In this document: piece after piece, positions 14,203 to 22,377 of the stretch | How the letters are laid out: every line of letters begins with the position of its first letter | Numbering within the stretch: position 1 is the stretch's first letter | Source of the DNA: a virus | Virus record (IMG/VR): IMGVR_UViG_3300020056_000133 | Span: 1 to 27,405 of that record | Reading direction: 5' to 3' (one strand) | Length of the DNA stretch: 27,405 nt | Notes under the pieces: generated by a model | The model's input: only the letters and a program-made list of their open reading frames with translations | Told to the model about the DNA's origin: nothing | The model's database searches: none | Program-made: the position numbers and the translations under genes

Positions 14203-15213
14203 TTATAAATCTCGATAGATGTTTAGTAATAGAGCCTTATCGAAGTTATCACTGTCTATAGCTTCAATTTCCTTAGCTACTATCTCGTCAACGGACTCAA
14301 AAGCACTAATATCCAGCTCTGTAGTAATTTCTTCTATCTGTTTTTGCGGTATAAGCACAATCTCCCTACATCCAAACTGGGATATATAGGTTTCTTTGAT
14401 GAATTGCGCCTCTTCAAACGATATAGGCAAGTCAATAGTAACCCTACAGTAGGTTTTAGGCCCTGCTACATTGCTCTCAGGGTCTAATAGCTTGGATAAT
14501 GTAGTGTTACGATACCTTGGACAGTCCTTCCAGTTGATATACTTGGGCTTACCGCCCTTATCCCTATCAATAATAACCATACCACGGGCTTCATCACCCG
14601 CATCCGCATAGTTATGTGGGAAGGCATTACCTATATAATGGATCTTACCCTGCTTCTGGCGCTTATGGAAGTGTCCAGAGAACACATAGTCCTGATTCTT
14701 GAAGTGTTCGCTTCTCAAATCCCCATGCTCGGGCATTTTCACCATGGCATTCATATAAAATGATGGTAATTCAAAGTGTCCGAACATCAAACTAGCATCT
14801 GACTCGGGTATTTTGCGCCATTCGTCCTGTACAAGCCACGGAACCATAGCAATACCGTCGTATTCAGTGTATTCGTTGATGAGAGTGACGCCTTCTATGT
14901 GTCTAGCGAACTCAGTTGATGCAATATCACGCTTATCCTTGTAATATAAGTCATGATTGCCCGTAAATATGTAGAAATTCTCAAAAGCAGCGCCTAATTT
15001 CTCTAATGAGCGCAATGTAGCGCCCATTGTAGTAAGGTTTAGGCTATTTCTATTGTGATGCCAGTCTCCACAGAAGATTCCAGCGTCACATTCGTGTTTT
15101 TGAGCTTGTTCTATAAACCAATCTACGAAATCTTCGCAATCTTGGTTGTGAGTTCGCGAGTTAGACTTCAGTCCGAAGTGAATGTCGGTGAAGACTGCGG
15201 CTTTTTTAAACAT
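14203..15213 (-). CDS. gp47: Recombination endonuclease subunit gp47 (Mre11/SbcD-like)
   Basis: Nuclease subunit that partners gp46. The 336-aa protein (T4 339 aa) has the calcineurin-like phosphoesterase motifs in order: DIHFG (Asp10, His12), GDWHHN (near 49-54), GNHD (near 89-92), GHFELP, and GHFHKR, together forming the two-metal site. The C-terminal third is the less conserved capping and gp46-binding part. It lies 6 nt after gp55 and 1 nt before gp46, so the three are almost certainly cotranscribed and partly coupled. Confidence 0.96.
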   Translation of the reverse strand: MFKKAAVFTDIHFGLKSNSRTHNQDCEDFVDWFIEQAQKHECDAGIFCGDWHHNRNSLNLTTMGATLRSLEKLGAAFENFYIFTGNHDLYYKDKRDIASTEFARHIEGVTLINEYTEYDGIAMVPWLVQDEWRKIPESDASLMFGHFELPSFYMNAMVKMPEHGDLRSEHFKNQDYVFSGHFHKRQKQGKIHYIGNAFPHNYADAGDEARGMVIIDRDKGGKPKYINWKDCPRYRNTTLSKLLDPESNVAGPKTYCRVTIDLPISFEEAQFIKETYISQFGCREIVLIPQKQIEEITTELDISAFESVDEIVAKEIEAIDSDNFDKALLLNIYRDL

Positions 15214-15219
15214 ATATAC

Positions 15220-16002
15220 TCAGTATGAGGTTGATGATTGCTCTTGGAACTCCTGTTCTCGCTTCAAACCCATAGCCCACTCCCCTTCAGCCTGTCGGGT
15301 ATAGCTAGGATTCATATTATTCATCTCAAGAATGTCGTCTCTGATGGATTGATTCTTCTTTTCAATGTTGATAATGCGTACAAACGAGTTAGTAACTGCT
15401 GCCGTGTAGTATGCGAACGGGTTAGATGACTTAGACTCGTCAAATTGTAGTCCAATCTGGGCTAATTGCAGGATAGCCTGCCCTTTCATCTCATCATTGT
15501 ATGTATATCCACGGACATTGCCCTTGGTACCATACCTATCACACAATTTCATCCACATAATAGCTAGTTTGTCAGTTGTAAAACCGTGAATCAAGCTAAA
15601 TGTGCCAGTATCCAAGTCACCATCCCAGTGAGACTTGCCTACACATACAAAATTACCATCCTCATCATACTTCCAATGTTGGAATGGTGGGAAGTTCAGC
15701 TTTACTTTATGATCCGCAATGGTTTTAGGGTTCTTTTTACGCCCTGGCTCATTAGGAATGTGATCATATGTCATAAGTCTGAACACTAAGTCAGTCTTTT
15801 CGATAGTATCCTCAGGGATCGCAAGCCTTTTGGCTCTTGCCTTCATACCTTCAGCTACAATTTCCTCTGATATATCCCCTTCTAGTGGGATAATAGCATC
15901 ATATTGATGATACTCAGGCAATGTAAAGCTACAGTATGTGGTTTTTGACTTGTGGATCTCTGCTAATATATCTTTGTTATTCAAATAGTTGGTTTTTTTC
16001 AT
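15220..16002 (-). CDS. gp55: Late-promoter sigma factor gp55
   Basis: Sigma-like factor that directs host RNA polymerase to phage late promoters, working with the sliding clamp in T4. The product is 260 aa; T4 gp55 is 185 aa, so the N-terminal part (1-150) is longer. The family-like region is near 175-225: YNDEMKGQAILQLAQIG, SSNPFAYYTAAVTNSFVRIIN and EKKNQSIRDDIL, similar to the sigma region 2-like part of gp55. An ATG at 16014 is in frame, but the chosen start at 16002 has GGAG 6 nt upstream, and the predicted late promoter TATAAATA would start the RNA at 16012, downstream of the other ATG. Order gp55-gp47-gp46 matches T4. Assignment from motif memory and synteny. Confidence 0.82.
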   Translation of the reverse strand: MKKTNYLNNKDILAEIHKSKTTYCSFTLPEYHQYDAIIPLEGDISEEIVAEGMKARAKRLAIPEDTIEKTDLVFRLMTYDHIPNEPGRKKNPKTIADHKVKLNFPPFQHWKYDEDGNFVCVGKSHWDGDLDTGTFSLIHGFTTDKLAIMWMKLCDRYGTKGNVRGYTYNDEMKGQAILQLAQIGLQFDESKSSNPFAYYTAAVTNSFVRIINIEKKNQSIRDDILEMNNMNPSYTRQAEGEWAMGLKREQEFQEQSSTSY

Positions 16003-16017
16003 AAAATGCTCCATATA

Positions 16018-16025
16018 TATTTATA
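16018..16025 (-). promoter_or_regulatory. Predicted late promoter for gp55 (TATAAATA)
   Basis: Exact T4 late consensus on the minus strand. T4 spacing gives a start at 16012, so the RNA begins GGAGCATTTT followed by the ATG at 16002: the ribosome binding site is at the very 5' end. This implies gp55 can be transcribed by its own holoenzyme. Confidence 0.65.
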
Positions 16026-16053
16026 ATGATAGCATATCCCCAAGAAAAAGTCA

Positions 16054-16061
16054 ACTAAATA
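16054..16061 (+). promoter_or_regulatory. Candidate late promoter for the baseplate operon (ACTAAATA)
   Basis: ACTAAATA is one mismatch from (N)ATAAATA. The predicted start at 16067 leaves a 15-nt leader with AAGGAG before the gp48 ATG at 16082, the same geometry as at gp55 and gp6. Confidence 0.5.
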
Positions 16062-16081
16062 ATGTATATAAGGAGAAAATA

Positions 16082-16990
16082 ATGGCAGGACCCTTTAGCA
16101 GCATGCCTGAAGTCCCGCAAATCAATCTAGGGGCAGCATTTGGCGATGCAAAAAGCACTATTATGGGTGGAATCAGTGGAGCTGAAGGAGCACTCCAAGG
16201 TTCAGCAGATTCTGACGGGGGATTTTCCCTAGGAGGAATGGTATCTAAGGGTAAAACAGCAATAGGTGGCGCTCTTTCAGGCGCAGCAGAGTCAATTGGG
16301 CTTGGAGGTATCTTTGGAGGCAAGGGAAATAACAGCCCTGCTGGGAGTACTGGAGCAGGAGCACAGTTTGCGTCACAAGGAGTGCCAGACTGGCGTGTAA
16401 AGATAATGTTACCCGATGAATTCAAAAGATTAGGCGGAGAGATATTCAAACCATTAATTGAAACAGATGGTGCGTTGGTATTTCCTTATGCACCAATGAC
16501 AGCTATTGCGTATGAATCAGCTTATTCAGATTTTCATCCTACTCATAGTAACTATACATTCAAAGCATACCAAAATAGTGCTCCATCAAAGATTACATTG
16601 GATGCTGAGTTCACTGTTGAAACAGTTGATGAAGGAAAATACTGGTTAGCAGCAAAACATTTCTTATTGTCAGCTGGGAAAATGGCATATGGGTCTAATG
16701 CTGTAGTGCCAGATGGCGCTCCTCCCCCAATATTGAAGCTATTTGGATACGGAGCCCATATATGGAATGGTTTATCAGTAGTTGTTAGTAATGTAACTAT
16801 ACCTTTACCAACAGAAGTTGATTATATGTTTATAAAAGACTTTGCAGGCGATGCACAAGGCACTTATGTACCAGTTAAAAGTAATATAAACCTAACATTA
16901 GACATAATAAACAGTCGTCAAAAGATTAAAACCTTCTCGTTGGATAGCTTTATACGCGGTGATTATGTTAATACTGGAGAATTCTTGTAA
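16082..16990 (+). CDS. gp48: Tail-tube initiator / tail cap protein, gp48-like
   Basis: Baseplate protein that sits on the hub and starts tail-tube polymerisation. The 302-aa product begins with a Gly/Ala/Ser-rich, flexible stretch (about 1-95), then a compact domain with WRVKIMLPDEF (about 100-110), VFPYAPMTAIAYESAYSDFHPTHSNYTF (about 130-157) and FTVETVDEGKYWLAAKHFL (about 172-190), which is the tube-like fold pattern of gp48/gp54. The sequence does not clearly separate gp48 from gp54, and I see no second such gene here. Start chosen at 16082 because AAGGAG precedes it. The stop overlaps the gp53 start as TAATG. Confidence 0.75.
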   Translation: MAGPFSSMPEVPQINLGAAFGDAKSTIMGGISGAEGALQGSADSDGGFSLGGMVSKGKTAIGGALSGAAESIGLGGIFGGKGNNSPAGSTGAGAQFASQGVPDWRVKIMLPDEFKRLGGEIFKPLIETDGALVFPYAPMTAIAYESAYSDFHPTHSNYTFKAYQNSAPSKITLDAEFTVETVDEGKYWLAAKHFLLSAGKMAYGSNAVVPDGAPPPILKLFGYGAHIWNGLSVVVSNVTIPLPTEVDYMFIKDFAGDAQGTYVPVKSNINLTLDIINSRQKIKTFSLDSFIRGDYVNTGEFL

Positions 16991-17289
16991 TGTCAGGCCC
17001 AATAAGCAATCCTTGGTATAATACTAGGACAATTAAAGACACATATTTAGATATTTTGACTGTTCGTCCTATTCCGGCAATGGATAGTGACCCATTATAT
17101 GTAATAGAAGAAAAATATACGCATAGGCCTGACTTATTAGCTTATGATTTATACAGCGATCACCGTTTGTGGTGGGTATTTGCACAAAGAAATATGGATC
17201 TTATTCGAGATCCTGTATATGATATTGAAGCAGGGGTAGAAATACGAATTCCGCAAGCAAATGAACTTAAAAAAGCATTAGGATTATAA
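16990..17289 (+). CDS. gp53: Baseplate wedge protein gp53 (short form)
   Basis: Wedge protein that joins neighbouring wedges around the hub. The 99-aa product has the family core: NPWYNTRTIKDTYLDIL, YTHRPDLLAYDLYSDHRLWWVFAQRN and the C-terminal AGVEIRIPQ, which ends a LysM-like unit. T4 gp53 is 196 aa; this is a compact version, as in other marine relatives. Its ATG overlaps the gp48 stop by one base, so it is probably translationally coupled. Confidence 0.82.
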   Translation: MSGPISNPWYNTRTIKDTYLDILTVRPIPAMDSDPLYVIEEKYTHRPDLLAYDLYSDHRLWWVFAQRNMDLIRDPVYDIEAGVEIRIPQANELKKALGL

Positions 17290-17292
17290 TAT

Positions 17293-19857
17293 ATGGCTCT
17301 TGACTGGTTAATGGATGGAGTAAAAGCCACCAAAAATTACTTTTCTAAAAAAGATGATGAGATTATAGGTTATTCAACCGAATATGGAGAGGTACAGAGT
17401 ACTGGATTATCTGCAGAAGAGTTAGCTAAAGATGTTGTCCCAAAAATTCCTTCTGTAGAAGAGCTAGCACCAAATGTAAGTAAAATAATTCCAAAGGTTC
17501 CCGAATTACCAACGTCTACAACATTTAATCCGGCAGTTCCAAAAGATATTTCGTCTTCACCTGTAAAACCAGTAACACCAGTTAGTGCAACACCAAAAGC
17601 AGTAGATTATAATCAAAATAAATCGCTGCCTATACCAAATCCTTTAGATATATTTGCTAGTTTTAACTATATTATAACTTTAGCAGTATTAACAACAGAC
17701 GAAGTTAACGATCCTAGTGGAACATATCGAAAAATAGTGCCTAAAAATATTATATTAAGATCAGGAGGAGGTATTGAGAACACTCCTGGAATAGTTGGAA
17801 GCAATGCCTGGGATGGAAAATTAGAATATTTTATAGATAATCTGTCAGTTGAGTCAATAATCTCAGCAACTGAGGCAACTAGGCATACAAATGCCACTAA
17901 TATTGAGTTTGATGTAGTAGAACCCTATGGTTTAGGAACATTTATTCAAGCAATAATGAAGGCATCAAAAAATGCAGGTCATAAAAACCACTTAACAGCA
18001 CCATTTTTGCTTATGATTGATTTTGTTGGCTGGGACGATGACGGAAAATCCCCAATGGATGCTGCTACCAAAAAATCATTGAGAAGAACTATACCTATTA
18101 AGCTATCAAATGTTACTTTTACAGTAGATGAAAGCGGATCTAAATACAAAGTGTCGGCATATCCTTGGAATGAACAGGCAACATTGAATAGTGTTGAGTC
18201 TTTGCCCACAAATGCTAAAATATCTGGCAGAACTGTAAAAGAATGTTGTCAATCAGGGTTATATTCAATAGCAAATGCCTTTAATGGTGTAGAACAAGGT
18301 AAAAGAAAAGTCAATCCAGAGTATGTAGCAGATGAATATATTATTGTTTTTCCAAAATCGCACGAAGAAGATGTGGTAAGTCAAATTAAATCATCAGCAG
18401 GTGCGACACAGAGTGCTGCTACAACAAATTATTTTCAACAATCATCAGCTGGTGGGGTGGCTACTGTAGATGCAAGATCACCAAGTGGCGAAGAAGAAGA
18501 TAGATTGTGGGCTTCTTTTCAAGATACAAATATAAAAGAAAAGACGTTCAAAGATATGCTCAAAAAAGATGTAGCAATATCAATAAAAAGAAGTAATGAT
18601 GGAGAAGCGGCAAGGAAATATGCTGACTCAAAAGCTAATACTAATAAAATAGGTGAAGCAAAAATAGTTGAAAATCCACAAGATCAAGTTAAACATCCTT
18701 TTATGGCACCGATATTAGCAGAGCTTAATTTGAATAGAGATGGTATTTTTGATAGAAAATATATAAAGATACAAGATAATGTAGGAGAATTTACATTTAA
18801 ATCAGGAACAACTATTGAAGATATGATTGAAGAATTGATCATAATGAGTGATTATGGTAGAATGTTGATGGAACAGACACCAGATTCTAATGGTATGATT
18901 GATTGGTTTAGAATTGAGACAAACTTATTTGCTATTTCTGGAAAAGGAAAAGAAGAAGCTGAGGGCAGAAGTGCTTATATTTACATATATAAGGTTTTAC
19001 CATTCAAAACACATAGTAGTAGGTTTACTCCAGTGTCAAATATTGTTGATTTGACAACTTTAAAGAATCAATGTGTAAAAGAATACAACTATATGTATAC
19101 AGGAAAAAATGATTCTATAAGAAATTTTAGTATTAACATTGATAGTGCATTTTATGTAGCTTTGAATAATACGCATCTTGGAAAGCATGGATCGAGAACA
19201 AAGATGAGCGATTCAAGAGGAAAACAATCAAAGCCTACAAATATTGTTCAAACTAAAGGTAAAGGCGTGACATCTAATGTTGGACAGCGCTCTACGCAAA
19301 CAATTCACAAAAATACCACGGGTAATCAAGGAGGAGGACACCACGAGAATGAAAAATCAGTGGCTGCTCGCAATATGAATGATATCTTTTTGAGCAGTGC
19401 AACCGATCTTATTATGCTAGAAATGGAAATACAAGGTGATCCATACTTTTTAATGGACTCTGGAACTGGAAATTATAAATCATCACCTACAGAATACATA
19501 AATCTATCAAGTGATGGCACGATGTATATACATAATGGTGAAGTTGATGTAATGGTTACGTTCAAATCTCCTATTGATTATGGATATGCTGGTGCTGGAG
19601 AAGGCGATAAGCAAGGCTATATGTCATTTGATAATGGCTATGAGGTTACAGCCTATAGCGGTGTTTATCATGTAACAACAGTAACAAATAACTTTTCAAA
19701 TGGCGAATTTACACAAACACTTCAATTAGTGCGTCGTCCAATGCAGGCTGGCATTGATAATGAGTCAGCACCACCGGCACCACCAGAAGAAAAAGCTATA
19801 AAAACAAACGGATTTCAAGAAATTTATTACGCAGAAGACTATTTAGGATTGTATTAA
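17293..19857 (+). CDS. Large baseplate hub protein, probably gp27-like
   Basis: An 854-aa structural protein directly before gp5. A Pro/Ser/Thr-rich linker covers about 45-112. Then comes a folded region (FNYIITLAVLTTDEVNDPSG; IIPKN-type strands; FLLMIDFVGWDDDG near 234-247; PIKLSNVTFTVDESGSKYKVSAYPWNEQA near 271-299). A second low-complexity linker lies near 365-400, and the last 110 residues (MYIHNGEVDVMVTFKSP ... YHVTTVTNNFSNGEFTQTL) match the way gp27/VgrG-type hub domains end. T4 gp27 is 391 aa, so this would be an enlarged version, perhaps with an inserted or fused domain. gp27 and gp5 form a 3:3 complex in T4, so the neighbour supports the call. Direct homology to gp27 needs a profile search. 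Confidence 0.62.
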   Translation: MALDWLMDGVKATKNYFSKKDDEIIGYSTEYGEVQSTGLSAEELAKDVVPKIPSVEELAPNVSKIIPKVPELPTSTTFNPAVPKDISSSPVKPVTPVSATPKAVDYNQNKSLPIPNPLDIFASFNYIITLAVLTTDEVNDPSGTYRKIVPKNIILRSGGGIENTPGIVGSNAWDGKLEYFIDNLSVESIISATEATRHTNATNIEFDVVEPYGLGTFIQAIMKASKNAGHKNHLTAPFLLMIDFVGWDDDGKSPMDAATKKSLRRTIPIKLSNVTFTVDESGSKYKVSAYPWNEQATLNSVESLPTNAKISGRTVKECCQSGLYSIANAFNGVEQGKRKVNPEYVADEYIIVFPKSHEEDVVSQIKSSAGATQSAATTNYFQQSSAGGVATVDARSPSGEEEDRLWASFQDTNIKEKTFKDMLKKDVAISIKRSNDGEAARKYADSKANTNKIGEAKIVENPQDQVKHPFMAPILAELNLNRDGIFDRKYIKIQDNVGEFTFKSGTTIEDMIEELIIMSDYGRMLMEQTPDSNGMIDWFRIETNLFAISGKGKEEAEGRSAYIYIYKVLPFKTHSSRFTPVSNIVDLTTLKNQCVKEYNYMYTGKNDSIRNFSINIDSAFYVALNNTHLGKHGSRTKMSDSRGKQSKPTNIVQTKGKGVTSNVGQRSTQTIHKNTTGNQGGGHHENEKSVAARNMNDIFLSSATDLIMLEMEIQGDPYFLMDSGTGNYKSSPTEYINLSSDGTMYIHNGEVDVMVTFKSPIDYGYAGAGEGDKQGYMSFDNGYEVTAYSGVYHVTTVTNNFSNGEFTQTLQLVRRPMQAGIDNESAPPAPPEEKAIKTNGFQEIYYAEDYLGLY

Positions 19858-19860
19858 GAT

Positions 19861-21864
19861 ATGGCAACGCAGAATAGGCAAAAAAGAGGTAAAAAACCTG
19901 ATTGGATGCAAGGGGTTGGCCCTTATATAGGTAGAATCACAAATCATTTAGATCCAGAATACATGGGTGCAATAGAAGTTGAGATACTTCATATCTCAGA
20001 TACTGGTGCAGAATATGAGAATAGTGGTTATTTTATTCCTTGTACATATGTTAGTCCATTTATGGGGCAGACACCTAGAGAAGGAGTGAAAGAACAACCT
20101 GGATTTGACTTTACACAAAAAAGTTATGGGTTTTGGGCTGTTCCACCAGATGTAGGAGTCAAAGTTCTTGTTATAATGGCTGAAAACAACTATGGCTTTG
20201 GGTTTTGGATAGGGTGTGTCTCTGATAAGTTTATGAATTTTATGATGCCAGGTAATGCAGCAACAGATTACAGTCGAGGCGGAGCATATAATGGGAAACA
20301 AGTACCAGTAGCAGAGTATAATAAAGATTTAGAGCGTGGTACAGGCAACGACCCAACACAATATATCAAAGAAGCAGACTTAGAACAAATAGCTATTCTC
20401 GAAAGGCAAGGGTTAGTAAAGCATTTAGAAGGAAAAGTAGATCAAACAAGAGGATTAGTTAGTAGCTCTGCTAGACGAGAAGTACCTAGTATGGTATTTG
20501 GTTGGAGCACGCCAGGACCAGTAGATAGACGCCCTGGAAAACCAAAAGCGCCATACTCTTCAGCAGAAGGATTGTCTGAATTACCATTCAATAGGCTTGG
20601 AGGAACAAGTTTTGTGATGGATGATGGTGATTCAATGATTCAGCGTGAGAAATTACCACATCGAGAGCCACCTGACTACAAGTTGATAGAAAAAAAGGAA
20701 AAAGGCGAGCCTACAAAGCCACATAATGAGCTAGTTAGGCTAAGAACACGCACTGGACATCAAATATTGATGCATAACACCGAGGATTTCATCTATATTA
20801 TAAATGCTAGGGGCACGGCTTGGATAGAACTAACAAATAATGGCAAGATAGACGTCTATTCTTACGATAGTGTTAGCGTACATACAGAAATGGACTTCAA
20901 CCTGCGTGCCAAGCGGGATATCAACATAGAAGCCTCTGGAAATATCAATATCAAAGCACACGAGCAACTTAGAATGGAGTCTGGCAACGCATCACACTGG
21001 AGAGTGGGCACAGCGGAAACAAAAAAAGCACCAGGAGAGCGTGATAAGCTAGCATTAGAAGATGAAGATCCAAAAAGTCCAACATACGGGGACAGAAAGC
21101 ACCGTACATTTGAAGATTTATCAGATACAGCACAACCTGGGGACAATTTATACATAGATGTAACCAGAGATGTGTATTGGAAAGTAGGAACACACCCAAA
21201 GAAGGGCGATTTCAAATTAGAAGTGTCGCAAGATGGGCATGTTACACTAGATAGAGACTTTTATCTATATGCCAAACGCAATATACACCAATTATCTGAT
21301 GAAGATACTTACCATAAGACAAAAGGGGTGTTCCATCAGTTATCAGATAAGACATTCCATCAGCATTCTAAACAAAATATGCATTTGAAAACAAATCAGC
21401 ATATGAGGATATACGCATCGGTATCTGCTACAATGTATTCTCAGCAAAATTATTTAACAGCAACTTCTGTGAATCATTTGAAAGCAAACAGTCAAAATAG
21501 AATGTCGTCAGCACAAAATCATATATTTGCTTCAACAAATTATATGAGTAATATACAGCAGTTTGGCGTTGGGGCAGCAAGTGCGTCAATAGGCACGATA
21601 GCAGAAGACGCAACCCCAGCAGAACCCGCAATATTGCCAGAATGCACACACTTTCCGTTCATTCCTATACGGATTCCGTTACACGAACCATGGCAGAGTC
21701 ACGAAAACCTTGAACCACTCAAGTTCAAACCAGATAAAACCGATTCAACTAAGAGTATAGCAGATTCTTGTGAGTTTAGCAAGCAATATGAGCAAGAAGA
21801 AATACCATATAAGCTGACACCGGATACATTTAGAAAAGGAGGAGCTTCATCAGCTACTTATTGA
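19861..21864 (+). CDS. gp5: Central spike / hub protein gp5, apparently without lysozyme domain
   Basis: Central spike protein that punctures the outer membrane. The N-terminal OB fold spans about 18-130 (YIGRITNHLDPEYMGAIEVEI; GFWAVPPDVGVKVLVIMAENNYGFGFWIGCV). From about 285 to 560 is a repetitive beta-structure, starting with VRLRTRTGHQILMHNTED and SVHTEMDFNLRAKRDINIEASGNINIKA, typical of the triple-stranded beta-helix of gp5 and VgrG. Between them (about 135-280), where T4 gp5 has its lysozyme, I see no lysozyme-like motif, only loop-rich, Pro/Gly/charged sequence. After the helix a tail has FPFIPIRIPLHEPWQSHENL (about 593-612), perhaps the tip or a tip-associated strand. Length 667 aa, T4 575 aa. 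Confidence 0.87.
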   Translation: MATQNRQKRGKKPDWMQGVGPYIGRITNHLDPEYMGAIEVEILHISDTGAEYENSGYFIPCTYVSPFMGQTPREGVKEQPGFDFTQKSYGFWAVPPDVGVKVLVIMAENNYGFGFWIGCVSDKFMNFMMPGNAATDYSRGGAYNGKQVPVAEYNKDLERGTGNDPTQYIKEADLEQIAILERQGLVKHLEGKVDQTRGLVSSSARREVPSMVFGWSTPGPVDRRPGKPKAPYSSAEGLSELPFNRLGGTSFVMDDGDSMIQREKLPHREPPDYKLIEKKEKGEPTKPHNELVRLRTRTGHQILMHNTEDFIYIINARGTAWIELTNNGKIDVYSYDSVSVHTEMDFNLRAKRDINIEASGNINIKAHEQLRMESGNASHWRVGTAETKKAPGERDKLALEDEDPKSPTYGDRKHRTFEDLSDTAQPGDNLYIDVTRDVYWKVGTHPKKGDFKLEVSQDGHVTLDRDFYLYAKRNIHQLSDEDTYHKTKGVFHQLSDKTFHQHSKQNMHLKTNQHMRIYASVSATMYSQQNYLTATSVNHLKANSQNRMSSAQNHIFASTNYMSNIQQFGVGAASASIGTIAEDATPAEPAILPECTHFPFIPIRIPLHEPWQSHENLEPLKFKPDKTDSTKSIADSCEFSKQYEQEEIPYKLTPDTFRKGGASSATY

Positions 21865-21865
21865 T

Positions 21866-22327
21866 ATGGCAAATAGAGAATTTAAAGAAAAACGATTATA
21901 CAAAGAGATTGTAGTAAAGAATAATACAACTAGACGTGAGTTTCAACCAGGAACTAAAGTATATAAAGGCGTCAGCACTGTAGATGTTGATAGTACCAGT
22001 CCTGTTTTATTTGATTTAGCTATTATAAAGCAAGATTTGTTGAATCATTTTCATATACGCCAAGGTGAAAAGTTATCTGATCCATCATTTGGTTGTATCT
22101 TATGGGATTTATTATTTGATCCTCTTACAGAAGACACAAGAACAAGAATTATCAGTAATGTAAATCATATTATTGATAGTGAGCCTCGAGTTATAGCTGA
22201 AAATATTTTAATAGATGAATATGAAAATGGTATCACAATATATTGTGAGCTAACATATTTGCCTTATAATATTAGCGAAACTATGCAGTTAAATTTTGAT
22301 AAAAATTCAACTTTAGCTATGGCTTAA
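21866..22327 (+). CDS. gp25: Baseplate wedge protein gp25
   Basis: Wedge protein of the GPW/gp25 family, conserved in contractile tails and type VI secretion (TssE); in T4 it helps initiate sheath assembly with gp6 and gp53. The 153-aa product has the family core: VLFDLAIIKQDLLNHFHIRQGEKLSDPSFGCILWDLLFDP (about 48-87), with the Arg-Gln-Gly-Glu turn followed by PSFG, then a helix (TRIISNVNHIIDSEPRV). T4 gp25 is 132 aa; the extra part is a charged N terminus of about 35 residues. The start is 1 nt after the gp5 stop. Confidence 0.93.
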   Translation: MANREFKEKRLYKEIVVKNNTTRREFQPGTKVYKGVSTVDVDSTSPVLFDLAIIKQDLLNHFHIRQGEKLSDPSFGCILWDLLFDPLTEDTRTRIISNVNHIIDSEPRVIAENILIDEYENGITIYCELTYLPYNISETMQLNFDKNSTLAMA

Positions 22328-22351
22328 TATAATAGTAGCATATTATAATCA

Positions 22352-22359
22352 AATAAATA
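22352..22359 (+). promoter_or_regulatory. Predicted late promoter for gp6 (AATAAATA)
   Basis: AATAAATA matches (N)ATAAATA exactly. T4 spacing gives a start at 22365 and a 13-nt leader with AAGGA 7 nt before the ATG at 22378. It lies in the only real gap (50 nt) in the baseplate operon. Confidence 0.62.
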
Positions 22360-22377
22360 CACTAAAAGGAAAAGTAG

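Noticed and set aside
15989-16081. Upstream start extending gp48 by 31 residues
   Set aside because: The extension runs through the divergent promoter region and encodes unlikely sequence; AAGGAG before the ATG at 16082 decides the start.
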